Of a stretch of DNA of 64,000 nucleotides, positions 16,997 to 26,424 are shown piece by piece; the first letter of the stretch is position 1; every line of letters begins with the position of its first letter. Below the pieces are notes generated by a model. That model saw nothing but the letters and a program-made list of their open reading frames with translations. It was not told where the DNA came from and did no database searches. The translations under genes and the position numbers were made by a program. The stretch is from assembly GCA_964512145.1 (NCBI GenBank), contig CAZEIM010000007.1:15845-79844 (forward strand). The letters are read 5' to 3'. This DNA is from CAYOHR01 sp964512145 (lineage in GTDB: Bacteria > Bacteroidota > Bacteroidia > Flavobacteriales_G > JALEGO01).

Positions 16997-18390
16997 TAAA
17001 ACTGAAAATAAATAAACTGATTTTTCATGTCTTGTCCTAAAAATATGATTAATATAAGCATGATCAAAATGTATAAGCCATTGTTTTTAAACTTTAACTC
17101 ACGATTAAAAAATATGGTAAAAAACAATAAAGTTGAAACAAATAAAGCAATATAAAGGTCAATCTTATACATTGAAAATAACTCTGAAATATCCAGTCTA
17201 AAATCGGTGAATATTTTTTTATAAATAACAAGAGCATCGTCCATGTTTTGAGATCTAAATAACACCCCTCCGAGTATTAGCAAATTATAGTTCCATAAGC
17301 TTAATAAAAACACTCCAAGTTTTGAATTATTAAAGTTTTCTAAGGGTTTAATTCCCTTATACATTTTTTGCAAAGCCATTAGTACAGCAAAAAAAGCTCC
17401 ATATATTATAAACGTCCATTTAGCGCCATGCCATAAGCCAATTAATATCAACACAATAAATCCGGCAAGGCCCCCACTGGCTTTACCTCCTTTAACCAAA
17501 GGGGTAAACAAATAATCTTTTAGCCACGAGGTTAATGAAATGTGCCAACGACTCCAAAATTTTTGTATACTGGTTGACCATAAGGGGCGATTAAAGTTTT
17601 CCATCAATTGCACTCCCATTAAACGAGCAGAGCCCACAGCAATGTCTGAATATCCTGAAAAATCTCCAAATAATTGAGCACTAAATATAATGGTAGTTAA
17701 ATACAGTTGAATTCCGGTAGGCTGATCAACATTAGAAAACATAGCATCTACATACACCGAGCAATTATCGGCAACTACAACCTTTTTAAAAAAACCTAGT
17801 AAAATTTTATTAATACCATATCTAAAATCTTCAAAATTTACCTTTGGTTTTTGATGAAGCTGAGGAATTAACCTATCTGCACGCTCTATAGGACCTGCTA
17901 CTAATTGGGGGAAATAAGAAACATACAACAAAAAGTACCCCAAATGTTTTTCGGCTTTAGCCTCACCTCGGTAAACATCAATAGTATAGCTTAACGTTTG
18001 AAATGTATAAAACGAAATACCTACCGGCAATAAAATATCGTAGGGTTTTGACCCATAAAATATATTAAATTGGGCTGCAATCATGCCAAGGTTGTAATTA
18101 AAAAAATTAAAGTATTTAAAAAAGAACAACATGCCTAAATTGAGTGATAAACTGGCTAATAAGTATTTAGTTCGCTCTTTTTTATGGTTTGTTTGCGACA
18201 TTTTTATGCCGGCCCAATAATCTATAAGGCTGGATGCGATTATAAGCAACAAATATTCTACTCTCCAACAGGCGTAAAAATAATAACTGGCTGCCAATAA
18301 GAAAAACCATCGAAATTTGTGTGGAATTAGATAAAATACGAGCAATACAATGGGTAAGAATAGTATGTAATCAAATGAATTAAACAGCAT
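16996..18390 (-). CDS. MBOAT family O-acyltransferase (AlgI-like)
   Basis: 464 residues with about ten hydrophobic helices, in the inner membrane. It has the AlgI/DltB-type signatures PVGISFYTFQTLSYTIDVYRG (about 123-143), QLVAGPIERADRLIPQL (about 160), FWSRWHISLTSWLKDYLF (about 278) and the catalytic-histidine LIGLWHGAKWTFIIYGA (about 316). MBOATs of this type move acyl groups across the membrane for O-acylation of extracellular polymers. It sits between a Wzz-like protein (1 base away) and an SGNH-like protein (1-base overlap), so the three genes form one operon, probably for acylating a polysaccharide whose synthesis genes are elsewhere. Confidence 0.92.
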   Translation of the reverse strand: MLFNSFDYILFLPIVLLVFYLIPHKFRWFFLLAASYYFYACWRVEYLLLIIASSLIDYWAGIKMSQTNHKKERTKYLLASLSLNLGMLFFFKYFNFFNYNLGMIAAQFNIFYGSKPYDILLPVGISFYTFQTLSYTIDVYRGEAKAEKHLGYFLLYVSYFPQLVAGPIERADRLIPQLHQKPKVNFEDFRYGINKILLGFFKKVVVADNCSVYVDAMFSNVDQPTGIQLYLTTIIFSAQLFGDFSGYSDIAVGSARLMGVQLMENFNRPLWSTSIQKFWSRWHISLTSWLKDYLFTPLVKGGKASGGLAGFIVLILIGLWHGAKWTFIIYGAFFAVLMALQKMYKGIKPLENFNNSKLGVFLLSLWNYNLLILGGVLFRSQNMDDALVIYKKIFTDFRLDISELFSMYKIDLYIALFVSTLLFFTIFFNRELKFKNNGLYILIMLILIIFLGQDMKNQFIYFQF

Positions 18391-18391
18391 A

Positions 18392-20755
18392 TTATAATCT
18401 ATTAAATAAATCTATTACCCAATTCCATGGATTTCTTGTCCTATTTTTATATTTATCGTACTGTAAACCAAGTATATTTAAGTGTTCAAACGTGTAATTT
18501 AAGCAAAAAAACACCGTATTTAAATTATTAGTATGAATTACTTGTTGGCTTTCATATAATTCTGGCAAAGTACTTTTTTTTCTGCCCACTACCCAAATTG
18601 AAGCATCAGAAGATTTGCATAATGACAGAACACCAGGCATACTAGAGTATGGAGGAGTTATATATATAACGCAATCAGCCTTCAAATAACTATTATCGTT
18701 ATACACTTGAATTATATCCTCTGCATTGTTTTGTATATAATCATGTAAAACCACATAATGTAATGTGTCGGATATAGTATAGTTGGTAATGAGGTTGTTT
18801 TTAGTGTGGGTGTATTTTTCATTTACATTCAACTGATTTTGATACTTTTTATGATATATATTTAAATTTACCAATACTACTTTTTTACCTTCTAAACTCA
18901 ATTTTTTAGCTAATGAAACTGCTATGTAATATTTTCCTTCTCCATGCTTATGAGAGGTAAAAACTATTTTTTTTAGGGGTTTTTCGGTTCTGAATAAAAG
19001 GTTTGTATATATTTTTTCGATATCTGTTAATGCTACTTTATTGGTTGTTATATCTGCAAACAATGGGTTTGATATGTTGGCATAATTTATATTTCCTAAA
19101 TACTGTTTTTCTTGAACAGAATTTAGCACATCCGATGTTTCCAATACTTTATTGCTTAACAGTCTTCGAATACCTAATATTGCAATAGGTGTAAATAAGC
19201 CTAAAATAATAGCAACCGGAAATACTAATATTGGGTTAGGAAAAAAAGGCTCTGTAGATGTAATATAGGGCTGCTCATTAACTCTAAAATCGGGTGCAAT
19301 AGATGAAATACTAATTTCGAGCTCGGAGCGTTTTCGCTGATAATCGTTATACAGTTCGTTGTTAGCATTAAACTCCCTTTCTAATCGAACAAGTTGTTTT
19401 TCTGCTTCAGGTAAACTTGCCAAACTATATTCTAATTCAGCCACTCTTTTTTCCATCGTTTGAAGCGTGATATCGTTTGATTTTTCAAAACCTGAAACTG
19501 TTTCTAAAATGGTTCTTTTATTGGCTTGAATATTGCTAACAATGTTTTGATATACAGGATTTTGTGTATTTCCTTGTTTTTCAAATGCATTTTTTTCTAA
19601 TTGTAAGGTTACTAAATCTTGAGTTAATTTTATAAGCACTTGATCTTGTATTCCGTATGCTTCAGGAGAAATAAGTTGATCAATATCTTTATTGGTTTGT
19701 AGTAAGTTTTTTAAATATCCGTAATACTCTTGCCTTGACTGGATATTAATTTTATCGTTTTCTAACTCGATAATGCGCCCTAACACCATTTCGGCTTTTC
19801 GACTAATCTCTTGTAATCCGTAAGCTTTTCGGTAGTCTTTAATATTTTCTTCATTTAATGCGATTAGATCTTTTAACCGATTAATTTCAGATTCAACTGT
19901 TTTTAGGGTACTTCTTAAAACTCCTGTTTTATGCTCTAAATGAGTTTCAATAAAGGTTTGATTTAAGGTAGTAAAAAAATCCAATAATTTTTGCTTATTA
20001 GATCCTTTTAAAGATAAACTCATAATACTGGCATCTATTTCTTGCGGTAAAACCTCTATTCCATCTACGTAATTCAGGGTTAAATCTTCCATATCGTTGA
20101 TTACAAATGCATAAGAATTTTCGAGTGGATTTTCTAATCCTAAAGTTCGTTTTTTAAAAATACTGGTATCAACCAAACTCACTTTAAATTTAATTCCGAG
20201 GGTATCAATCCATTCTGAAAAATTATATACGCCACTTAATTCAAATGCTTTGTCTTTTAAAGGGTATGGATAATTTCCACTCGCTTCTAAACTAAATTTT
20301 TTATAATCAATAAATTGTATTTGAAATGGAATATTATAAGGTGTTTCTTCCCGTATAAAAGTCATTTTTTCATCGTCTAATTCAACATAGAAAGGAGAAT
20401 TTTTATAAATGTCTTTATACAATAAAATACCTTTTTTTTGATAGGTAATATCAAAAGGCAGCTTAATAAGGGTGTTAAATATTAAAGGGTGTGTTTTTAA
20501 ATTGATGCGTTGGTTTACAAAATAATTAGTTCCTTCTTTTTCGAAAGGTTGCATTCCAACGATAATTCGATTAGGATCTTCGTATCGCTGAGGTTTTTCG
20601 ATTAAAATAGATGTTTTTGCTTCAAAAAAGGGGGGTACATCCTTATTTATATATATTCCAACAACCAGCCAAAGTATTAAGGATATGGCAAAATAAGGCC
20701 ATGCCTTTAAAAAGTAACGAATAATTTTCAAGAAATCTATTTCGTCTTTTAACAA
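18392..20755 (-). CDS. Wzz-type chain-length protein with degenerate BY-kinase domain
   Basis: 787 residues, TTG start (no in-frame ATG upstream). Order: membrane helix (about 18-33), periplasmic Wzz domain with long coiled coil (about 270-470), second helix (about 500-520), then a cytoplasmic domain shaped like a bacterial tyrosine (BY) kinase. In that domain the Walker A remnant is HGEGKYY (K608 kept, but Tyr609 where Ser/Thr is expected), Walker A-prime reads VNLNIY (both Asp replaced by Asn, 630 and 632), and Walker B reads VIYITPP (Asp replaced by Ile699). The C-terminal tail has only two Tyr. So it is likely a non-catalytic polysaccharide co-polymerase controlling export or chain length. 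It leads the acylation operon. Confidence 0.87.
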   Translation of the reverse strand: MLKDEIDFLKIIRYFLKAWPYFAISLILWLVVGIYINKDVPPFFEAKTSILIEKPQRYEDPNRIIVGMQPFEKEGTNYFVNQRINLKTHPLIFNTLIKLPFDITYQKKGILLYKDIYKNSPFYVELDDEKMTFIREETPYNIPFQIQFIDYKKFSLEASGNYPYPLKDKAFELSGVYNFSEWIDTLGIKFKVSLVDTSIFKKRTLGLENPLENSYAFVINDMEDLTLNYVDGIEVLPQEIDASIMSLSLKGSNKQKLLDFFTTLNQTFIETHLEHKTGVLRSTLKTVESEINRLKDLIALNEENIKDYRKAYGLQEISRKAEMVLGRIIELENDKINIQSRQEYYGYLKNLLQTNKDIDQLISPEAYGIQDQVLIKLTQDLVTLQLEKNAFEKQGNTQNPVYQNIVSNIQANKRTILETVSGFEKSNDITLQTMEKRVAELEYSLASLPEAEKQLVRLEREFNANNELYNDYQRKRSELEISISSIAPDFRVNEQPYITSTEPFFPNPILVFPVAIILGLFTPIAILGIRRLLSNKVLETSDVLNSVQEKQYLGNINYANISNPLFADITTNKVALTDIEKIYTNLLFRTEKPLKKIVFTSHKHGEGKYYIAVSLAKKLSLEGKKVVLVNLNIYHKKYQNQLNVNEKYTHTKNNLITNYTISDTLHYVVLHDYIQNNAEDIIQVYNDNSYLKADCVIYITPPYSSMPGVLSLCKSSDASIWVVGRKKSTLPELYESQQVIHTNNLNTVFFCLNYTFEHLNILGLQYDKYKNRTRNPWNWVIDLFNRL

Positions 20756-20831
20756 GATACAATATAGTTAATGTATAAAAATACAAGTAAACTTTTTTGG
20801 TACATCGTCCTAAAAAAATGTTTATTCATAA

Positions 20832-22883
20832 TTAATTGTTCATAAACTCTTGTTTATGAGCATCTATCCCACATCGTAAAAATGCTTCAAACTCTTTAGG
20901 GTTAGGAGTATATCCAACCGGATTGGTTAGTAATTTTTCTGTATTCGAAATTAACGCATACCAAGGTTGTGAGTTATTGACAAACGTTTCGGTTTGAAAG
21001 GTAGCCCATCGATCGCCTACTGTTTTAATTTTTTTCTTTTTACCTTGTGTGGTCATATATTCGTGTTGTAAGCTGTCTGCAAGTAACTGCCTGTCATCTA
21101 CATATAGTGAAATAAGTACAAACTCCTGATTAATTAATTTAAAAACATCCGGCACACTCCATACCTGCTCTTCCATTTTTCGGCAGTTTACACATGCCCA
21201 ACCGGTAAAGTCGAGCATAATGGGTTTATTTGTTTTTTTAGCATACTCCAAACCCTCTTGGTAATCGTGAAAGCAATTCAGGTTTAATGGGCAATGATTA
21301 GGGTATATCCAACTATACCCGGCAGGGGGTGCCAAACCGCTTAATAAAGAAAGGCCAGAAAATGTTTTAGTTTCTTTAGAAAATTTAAAGCCTGTAGTAA
21401 GGTAAACCGTAAAGGCAGCAAAAATTCCTATCAATAATATTCTGGATAAGTTGATTTTTTTTATTTTTTCGTGATGCGGAAAACGAATAACCCCTACTAA
21501 ATATAGTACTACTGATACTCCAATTAATATCCATATACCCAAAAAAAGTTCGTAGGTAACTAAATTCCAATGTTCTACTAAGTCAGCGTTGGACAAAAAT
21601 TTTACTGCTAATGCCAACTCTATAAAACCCAGTAAAACTTTTACCGTATTTAACCATCCGCCAGATTTGGGTAATGATTGCAGCCATCCAGGAAAAGCTG
21701 CAAATAATGCAAATGGCAAAGCAAGGGCTAATCCAAAACCACTCATCCCAAATGTTAGTTGCATAGCACCTCCATTGGATGATAATGACCCCGCTAATAA
21801 ACTTCCAAGTATAGGTCCGGTACAAGAAAAGGAAACTAAAGCTAAGGTTAACGACATAAAAAATATACCAATAACACCACCTACATTTGAGGCATTATCG
21901 GCTTTATTAGCAATAGAGCTTGGCAAGGTAATTTCGAAATATCCGAAAAATGAAATAGCAAATACGACAAAAATTATAAAGAAGAATACATTTAAATACG
22001 TATTGGTAGAAATGGTATTTAAAATATTTGGGTCGATAGAATCTAATAAATGAAATGGAATGCTCAAAATAATGTATACCATTAAAATAAAAAAACCATA
22101 TAAAAAAGCATTCCACAAGCCCTTTTTACCTTTGCTGCTTTTAGTAAAAAAACTTACCGTTAGTGGAACCATGGGAAATACACATGGAGTTAACAAGGCT
22201 AATAACCCCCCAATAAAGCCTAGAAAAAAAATGGTCCAATCGCTTTTACTTTGTACGTCATCAGCTTGTACTGAACATGTTTGAACTGGGTTTTCAATAT
22301 CAATGATAGGGTGTTTATATAAAAAGTTTGTTTTTTGGGGAATTTCCATACTGGTAGTATCCAGTGTTGTTGTGGTATCGGTTACTAATACAGCTGTTGC
22401 GGTATCGGAAACGTTGGGAGTGTTTTCTGTTGCTTCAAATGTTAAAGTAAACTCAAAAGGCACAATTTCGGGAGGTAAACAACGCTCAGCATCGCAAGCC
22501 ATATATTCTAATTCTCCGGAAACAACAGTAGTGTTTTTAATGGTAACTTTTTGTTTAAATACAACTTGGTTTTCAAAATAGGTTAAAATCATATCAAAAT
22601 TAGGGTCGTGCTCTGTAATACCTTTAGGCTCTGAGGTTTTTCCTATTAATTGAGCGTTTTTTAAAGGATTAAATCTAAATTGAGTAGGTATAGGACCGGA
22701 CTCACCGTTTAAATATTGCGTATAAATATGCCAATGTTCTTGAATATTAGCTGTAAAGAGCAATTCGTATTCATTGGGTTGATTTTTTTTAACATCGAAC
22801 GACCATTTAACAGGATCATATATTTGGCTAAAGGAAATATAAGAATATCCAAAAAAAACGAGTATGGATAATAATTTTTTCAT
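20832..22883 (-). CDS. dsbD: Thiol:disulfide interchange protein DsbD
   Basis: 683 residues. Signal peptide, then a periplasmic DsbD-alpha domain (about 20-160) with its cysteine pair in YMACDAERCLPPE; then eight membrane helices (about 220-515) with the CcdA-type cysteines in LLTPCVFPMVPL and SFSCTGPILG; then a C-terminal thioredoxin-like domain with WACVNCRKMEE (about 563-573). It carries electrons from cytoplasmic thioredoxin to periplasmic reductive pathways such as cytochrome c maturation. The uncharacterised gene upstream ends seven bases before its ATG, so the two are probably co-transcribed. The spacing between cysteine pairs is as in the family. Confidence 0.93.
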   Translation of the reverse strand: MKKLLSILVFFGYSYISFSQIYDPVKWSFDVKKNQPNEYELLFTANIQEHWHIYTQYLNGESGPIPTQFRFNPLKNAQLIGKTSEPKGITEHDPNFDMILTYFENQVVFKQKVTIKNTTVVSGELEYMACDAERCLPPEIVPFEFTLTFEATENTPNVSDTATAVLVTDTTTTLDTTSMEIPQKTNFLYKHPIIDIENPVQTCSVQADDVQSKSDWTIFFLGFIGGLLALLTPCVFPMVPLTVSFFTKSSKGKKGLWNAFLYGFFILMVYIILSIPFHLLDSIDPNILNTISTNTYLNVFFFIIFVVFAISFFGYFEITLPSSIANKADNASNVGGVIGIFFMSLTLALVSFSCTGPILGSLLAGSLSSNGGAMQLTFGMSGFGLALALPFALFAAFPGWLQSLPKSGGWLNTVKVLLGFIELALAVKFLSNADLVEHWNLVTYELFLGIWILIGVSVVLYLVGVIRFPHHEKIKKINLSRILLIGIFAAFTVYLTTGFKFSKETKTFSGLSLLSGLAPPAGYSWIYPNHCPLNLNCFHDYQEGLEYAKKTNKPIMLDFTGWACVNCRKMEEQVWSVPDVFKLINQEFVLISLYVDDRQLLADSLQHEYMTTQGKKKKIKTVGDRWATFQTETFVNNSQPWYALISNTEKLLTNPVGYTPNPKEFEAFLRCGIDAHKQEFMNN

Positions 22884-22890
22884 GCAGATA

Positions 22891-23571
22891 TTATTTTTCT
22901 ATGATTTGCATTAATCGTTCAACAGCTGAGGTATTTTTACTCCATAATTCATTTTCTGTGGTATTTTTCTTAATCATATTAATTTTCTCTTGATTGCTTT
23001 CTGTGGCACTTAAAGCATTTAAAAACACACGCATTTCCTCCGAATCATTATTAAATAATTCGCGTTGTAAATAAATGCGATCGTTTAAATCAAGTACAAT
23101 ATTTTTTCTTAATGTTGAATTTACATCTACCGCTTTATTTTTAGAACTCAAATTTTCGTGAACCGTTTTTGGTACTTCGGCCAATATCTCTTCACCGGGT
23201 TGTAAATCAGGTATATTATTTATGGGTTGTTGCATAGTAGAGTTTATAACATCTTCTACATAGGGTTCATTTGCTTGCTCATAATTTACTTCAGAGGTTT
23301 CGGAATGAATTGCCGGAGGATTTTCTTTGTTAAATTTTTGTGTATTAACTTCGGTATACACAGTATTTTGTGCTTGAGTTAGTGTATAACTTATATGTTT
23401 TAATTTTTCGTTTAGCATTAACTCTAATTTGTAATTTTGAAGCAATTCTCCCAACTCTTGATATGTACGAATAAATTCTTGTAAGTCTTCTAACAAACCA
23501 TCCTTTAACGAAATGGATTGTAATTGTTGAAGTTTTTGTTTAATTATTTCCTCGTTTGATATATTTTGCAT
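22891..23571 (-). CDS. Uncharacterised charged protein with conserved Bacteroidota C-terminus
   Basis: 226 residues, no signal peptide and no membrane helix, so probably cytoplasmic. The first 75 residues are predicted helical and Gln/Leu-rich; residues 85-150 are low-complexity and acidic; the last 75 residues hold a compact region with LDLNDRIYLQRELFNND and IEK at the end. From memory, an NDR-x-x-x-x-RELF-N motif at the C-terminus is seen in many uncharacterised Bacteroidota proteins, but I know no function for it. It is the first gene of an apparent operon with dsbD, seven bases apart. I do not assign a role. Confidence 0.65.
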   Translation of the reverse strand: MQNISNEEIIKQKLQQLQSISLKDGLLEDLQEFIRTYQELGELLQNYKLELMLNEKLKHISYTLTQAQNTVYTEVNTQKFNKENPPAIHSETSEVNYEQANEPYVEDVINSTMQQPINNIPDLQPGEEILAEVPKTVHENLSSKNKAVDVNSTLRKNIVLDLNDRIYLQRELFNNDSEEMRVFLNALSATESNQEKINMIKKNTTENELWSKNTSAVERLMQIIEK

Positions 23572-23859
23572 AAGAAAAATTCATGATAAATATAAAGGAA
23601 TATACATTAAAAAGTGTAGTTAAAGTAGAAAATTAATAAAAATTAACGCAACTGTAAATGGGTTAAACATTGTTTTAATACTAAATCGTCCTACAATAGG
23701 CTATAATTTAGCGGTAAACAAAGTTACAAGTTGGATGTTAGAAAACCATAAGATATTTTGGTTTTTAAAATACGCGGTGCTATTATGATTTCGGCTGTTT
23801 GGTATGCTTTATTTTTCTTTACGCCCTGGCACACCCTATTCTTTTTCGGTTGCAAAACG

Positions 23860-23867
23860 TATATTTG
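23860..23867 (+). promoter_or_regulatory. -7 promoter element for the yebC gene
   Basis: TATATTTG matches TAnnTTTG exactly, 15 bases before the ATG at 23883, giving a very short leader of about 10 bases. No clear -33 element. Confidence 0.4.
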
Positions 23868-23882
23868 TATTAAATTTTGCTT

Positions 23883-24593
23883 ATGGGAAGAATATTTGAA
23901 ACACGAAAACATAAAATGTTTGCCAGATACGCTAAAATGGCCAAAACATTTACTCGTATTGGAAAAGAAATTGCTATTGCAGTAAAACAAGGGGGAGCAG
24001 ATCCCGATACCAATCCGAGGTTAAGAGCCATAATTCAAAATGCTAAATCGGTAAATATGCCTAAAGCAAATGTAGAATCGGCTATTCAAAGAGCATCAAA
24101 TAAAGACACTAAAGGCATGGAAGAGGTGGTATATGAAGGGTATGCACCATATGCTGTAGCTGTTGTTGTTGAAACGGCTACCGATAACCCTACCCGAACT
24201 GTGGCCAATGTGAGGGCAGTATTTACTAAATATAATGGAGCACTAGGTAAAACAGGCTCTTTAGATTTTATTTTCGATCGAAAAGGTATATTTGAAATAA
24301 ATTGTGGTGATAAAAACCTAGAAGATTTAGAGTTAGAACTTATTGATTATGGTCTAGAGGAAATAGAACAAGCAGAGGGAAAAACATTTATATACACAGC
24401 TTTTAGTGATTTTGGTAAAATGCAAAAAGGTCTAGAAGATTTAGGTATTGAAGTAATATCGTCTGAAAAAGAACGAATTCCCAATACATTAGTTGAGTTA
24501 ACAGCTGAGCAACAAGAAGAAGTAAGAAAACTTCTTGATAAATTAGAAGATGATGATGATGTTCAGTCGGTATACCACAATATGAAAGAGTAA
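23883..24593 (+). CDS. YebC/PmpR family DNA-binding or translation-rescue protein
   Basis: 236 residues from the ATG at 23883 (the TTG at 23877 is not needed). It opens with MGRIFETRKHKMFARYAKMAK, the Bacteroidota variant of the YebC start, followed by NPRLRAIIQNAKSVNMPKANVESAI and YEGYAPYAVAVVVETATDNPTRT (about 88-112), which mark the family. The C-terminal half contains the three-domain YebC fold ending in an acidic DDDDVQSVYHNMKE tail. Family members have been described as transcriptional regulators and, more recently, as translation factors on proline stretches, so I keep the name general. The next gene is an ABC ATPase 34 bases downstream. Confidence 0.93.
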   Translation: MGRIFETRKHKMFARYAKMAKTFTRIGKEIAIAVKQGGADPDTNPRLRAIIQNAKSVNMPKANVESAIQRASNKDTKGMEEVVYEGYAPYAVAVVVETATDNPTRTVANVRAVFTKYNGALGKTGSLDFIFDRKGIFEINCGDKNLEDLELELIDYGLEEIEQAEGKTFIYTAFSDFGKMQKGLEDLGIEVISSEKERIPNTLVELTAEQQEEVRKLLDKLEDDDDVQSVYHNMKE

Positions 24594-24627
24594 TCATGTA
24601 TTACGCGCTTGTTTTTATCAATAATCC

Positions 24628-26086
24628 ATGAATTTACTAGATGTAAAGAACCTTGGCGTTGATATAAGCACTTCCAATGCAACACAACACATTCTTAGCG
24701 ATGTTAACTTTCATTTAAATAAAGCGCAAACATTAGGTGTTATTGGACATTCCGGATCAGGAAAAACCACATTATTACATGCCATATTAGGCATATTACC
24801 TTCGTCCTTTATAATACATAAAGAGAGTAGTATACTCTATCAATTTCCTAACTTACAAGCTAACATAGTTGCAAATCCTAATTTTTTAAAAAAAATTAGG
24901 GGGAAAAATGTCATGGGTCTTTTTCAAGATGCCGGAAGTAGTTTAAATCCTACCTTAAAGTGTGGCGATCAAGTTTGTGAAATGTTATTAAAGCATGGGC
25001 TTGAATCCAATAAGATAAAGGCCCAAAAAAAAGTATTGGAATTATTTTATGCTTTGCAATTATCATTTCCCGAAAAAATATATGTGTCACAAATACATGA
25101 ATTATCCGGAGGTCAAAAACAGCGGGTTTTATTAGCTACAGCCTTAATTACTCAACCCGAAATAATTGTGGCAGATGAATTTACCTCTTCCTTAGATGAA
25201 GCCAATAAAATAAACGTTCTGCAATTACTTAAACAACAACAAAACAACCTTGGTTTTTCGTTATTATTTTCAACCCATGACATGGTTTTTTCATCCTTAT
25301 TAACGCATACCTTTTTACATATTCGTTCAAAAAGTGCCAAGTATGTATACTGGGAAGATATAAAATTAGATTATTCTTATCCAAGTCAACCCATAGAGCG
25401 TCCTTCAATTGGTAATAAAATTTTAGAAATAAAGGATGTTTCATTTGCTTATAAATCTAAGTTTACATTTAAACCCAACGAGATCCTACATAATATACAG
25501 CTGAATATTCATAAAAATGAGTGGGTAGGTATTTATGGGCCATCCGGGGGGGGTAAATCAACCCTTGCAAAATTAATAGTAGCACTTATTCATCCAAATT
25601 CAGGGGAAATTTTATGGAAGAATAAATCTATTCAGCGATTTACACATTCTGAAATTAAAGAATATAGGCAAAAAGTTCAGATTATATTTCAAGATGCTTA
25701 CACCTCCTTTAACCCACTTAAAACTATACAATCATACCTTAGCGATTTATTAAATAAGCCATTTATAACCGAAGAACATACGGAAATATTAGGAATATTA
25801 GGTTTAGAAAAAAGACATATAGTTTCGTATCCACATCAGTTATCGGGAGGGGAGTTACAAAGACTTAGTATTTTTAAGGCTTGTATTACAAATCCAGAAT
25901 GCATTATTTGTGACGAAATAACAGCATCTTTAGACATTCATCATCAAATACAAATANNNNNNNNNNNNNNNNNNNNTGCATCAAATTAGTGTTAAAAACG
26001 GCACTTCTATTATATTAATATCACATCAAAAAACTTTACTTACCCATTATTGCCATCGTATGGTTGAAGTAGGATTATCTGTTTAA
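24628..26086 (+). CDS. Duplicated-domain ABC transporter ATPase (peptide/nickel-type), broken by an assembly gap
   Basis: Two ATP-binding domains in one chain, as in fused DppD-DppF or GsiA-like ATPases. Domain 1: Walker A GHSGSGKTT (about 37-45), signature LSGGQKQRV, Walker B IIVADEFTSSLD. Domain 2: Walker A GPSGGGKST (about 304-312), signature LSGGELQRLS, Walker B CIICDEITASLD, H-loop ISHQ. The N run at 25957-25976 splits the gene. After it, reading resumes in another frame as HQISVKNGTSIILISHQ and ends at TAA 26084-26086, so the true gap is not 20 bases (it must leave remainder 1 when divided by 3). Both ATP sites look intact. Permease and binding-protein genes are not nearby, so the substrate is unknown. 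Confidence 0.87.
25957..25976. other. Assembly gap (20 N) inside the ABC ATPase gene
   Basis: The frames on either side do not agree with a 20-base gap. Comparison with normal spacing between Walker B and the H-loop suggests the real gap is nearer 10 bases, but this is an estimate. Confidence 0.95.
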
Positions 26087-26424
26087 TATAGACAGGTATT
26101 ATATTTACTTTTCCAATGCCATTTTCCATGAATAACAAACTGTTGTTTAGTTAAATATGTCAAATAGTTTCCGATATGCAACAAGTCCGATTAGTATTAT
26201 GTAAGGGCAGTTGATTATTACGAGCAACATGTAAATTGTTTAGCTTTCATTTTTTTAAGGTTAAGTTATTCGTTTTTTGTCTACGAACAAACTGCCCTAA
26301 TTTTTGCGGAGCTTACAGGAGTAATGAACTTTCATGCTAAAACTAGAGTTTTTTGGAAGCAAAAATGTTCAACTTACTACTTAACCCAACATATTTCCCA
26401 ATGTTCTGTTTTGGGTTGCTTTAA
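26087..26424. repeat. Gene-free 338-base stretch with nested inverted repeats
   Basis: No open reading frame of note. Three inverted-repeat pairs are visible: AGGGCAGTT (26204-26212) with AACTGCCCT (26290-26298); GGTTAAGT (26259-26266) with ACTTAACC (26379-26386); and AACCCAA (26383-26389) with TTGGGTT (26411-26417). The first two overlap and cannot both form as simple hairpins. It could be a small structured RNA, a decayed mobile element or chance in AT-rich DNA. No transposase is nearby. Confidence 0.4.

Noticed and set aside
21589..22053. Open frame of 154 codons opposite dsbD
   Set aside because: It lies fully within dsbD on the other strand, has no domain, and owes its length to codon pattern of the real gene.
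26384..26417. ACCCAAC resembling an integron attC core
   Set aside because: No matching GTTRRRY partner at the right distance and no integrase nearby.
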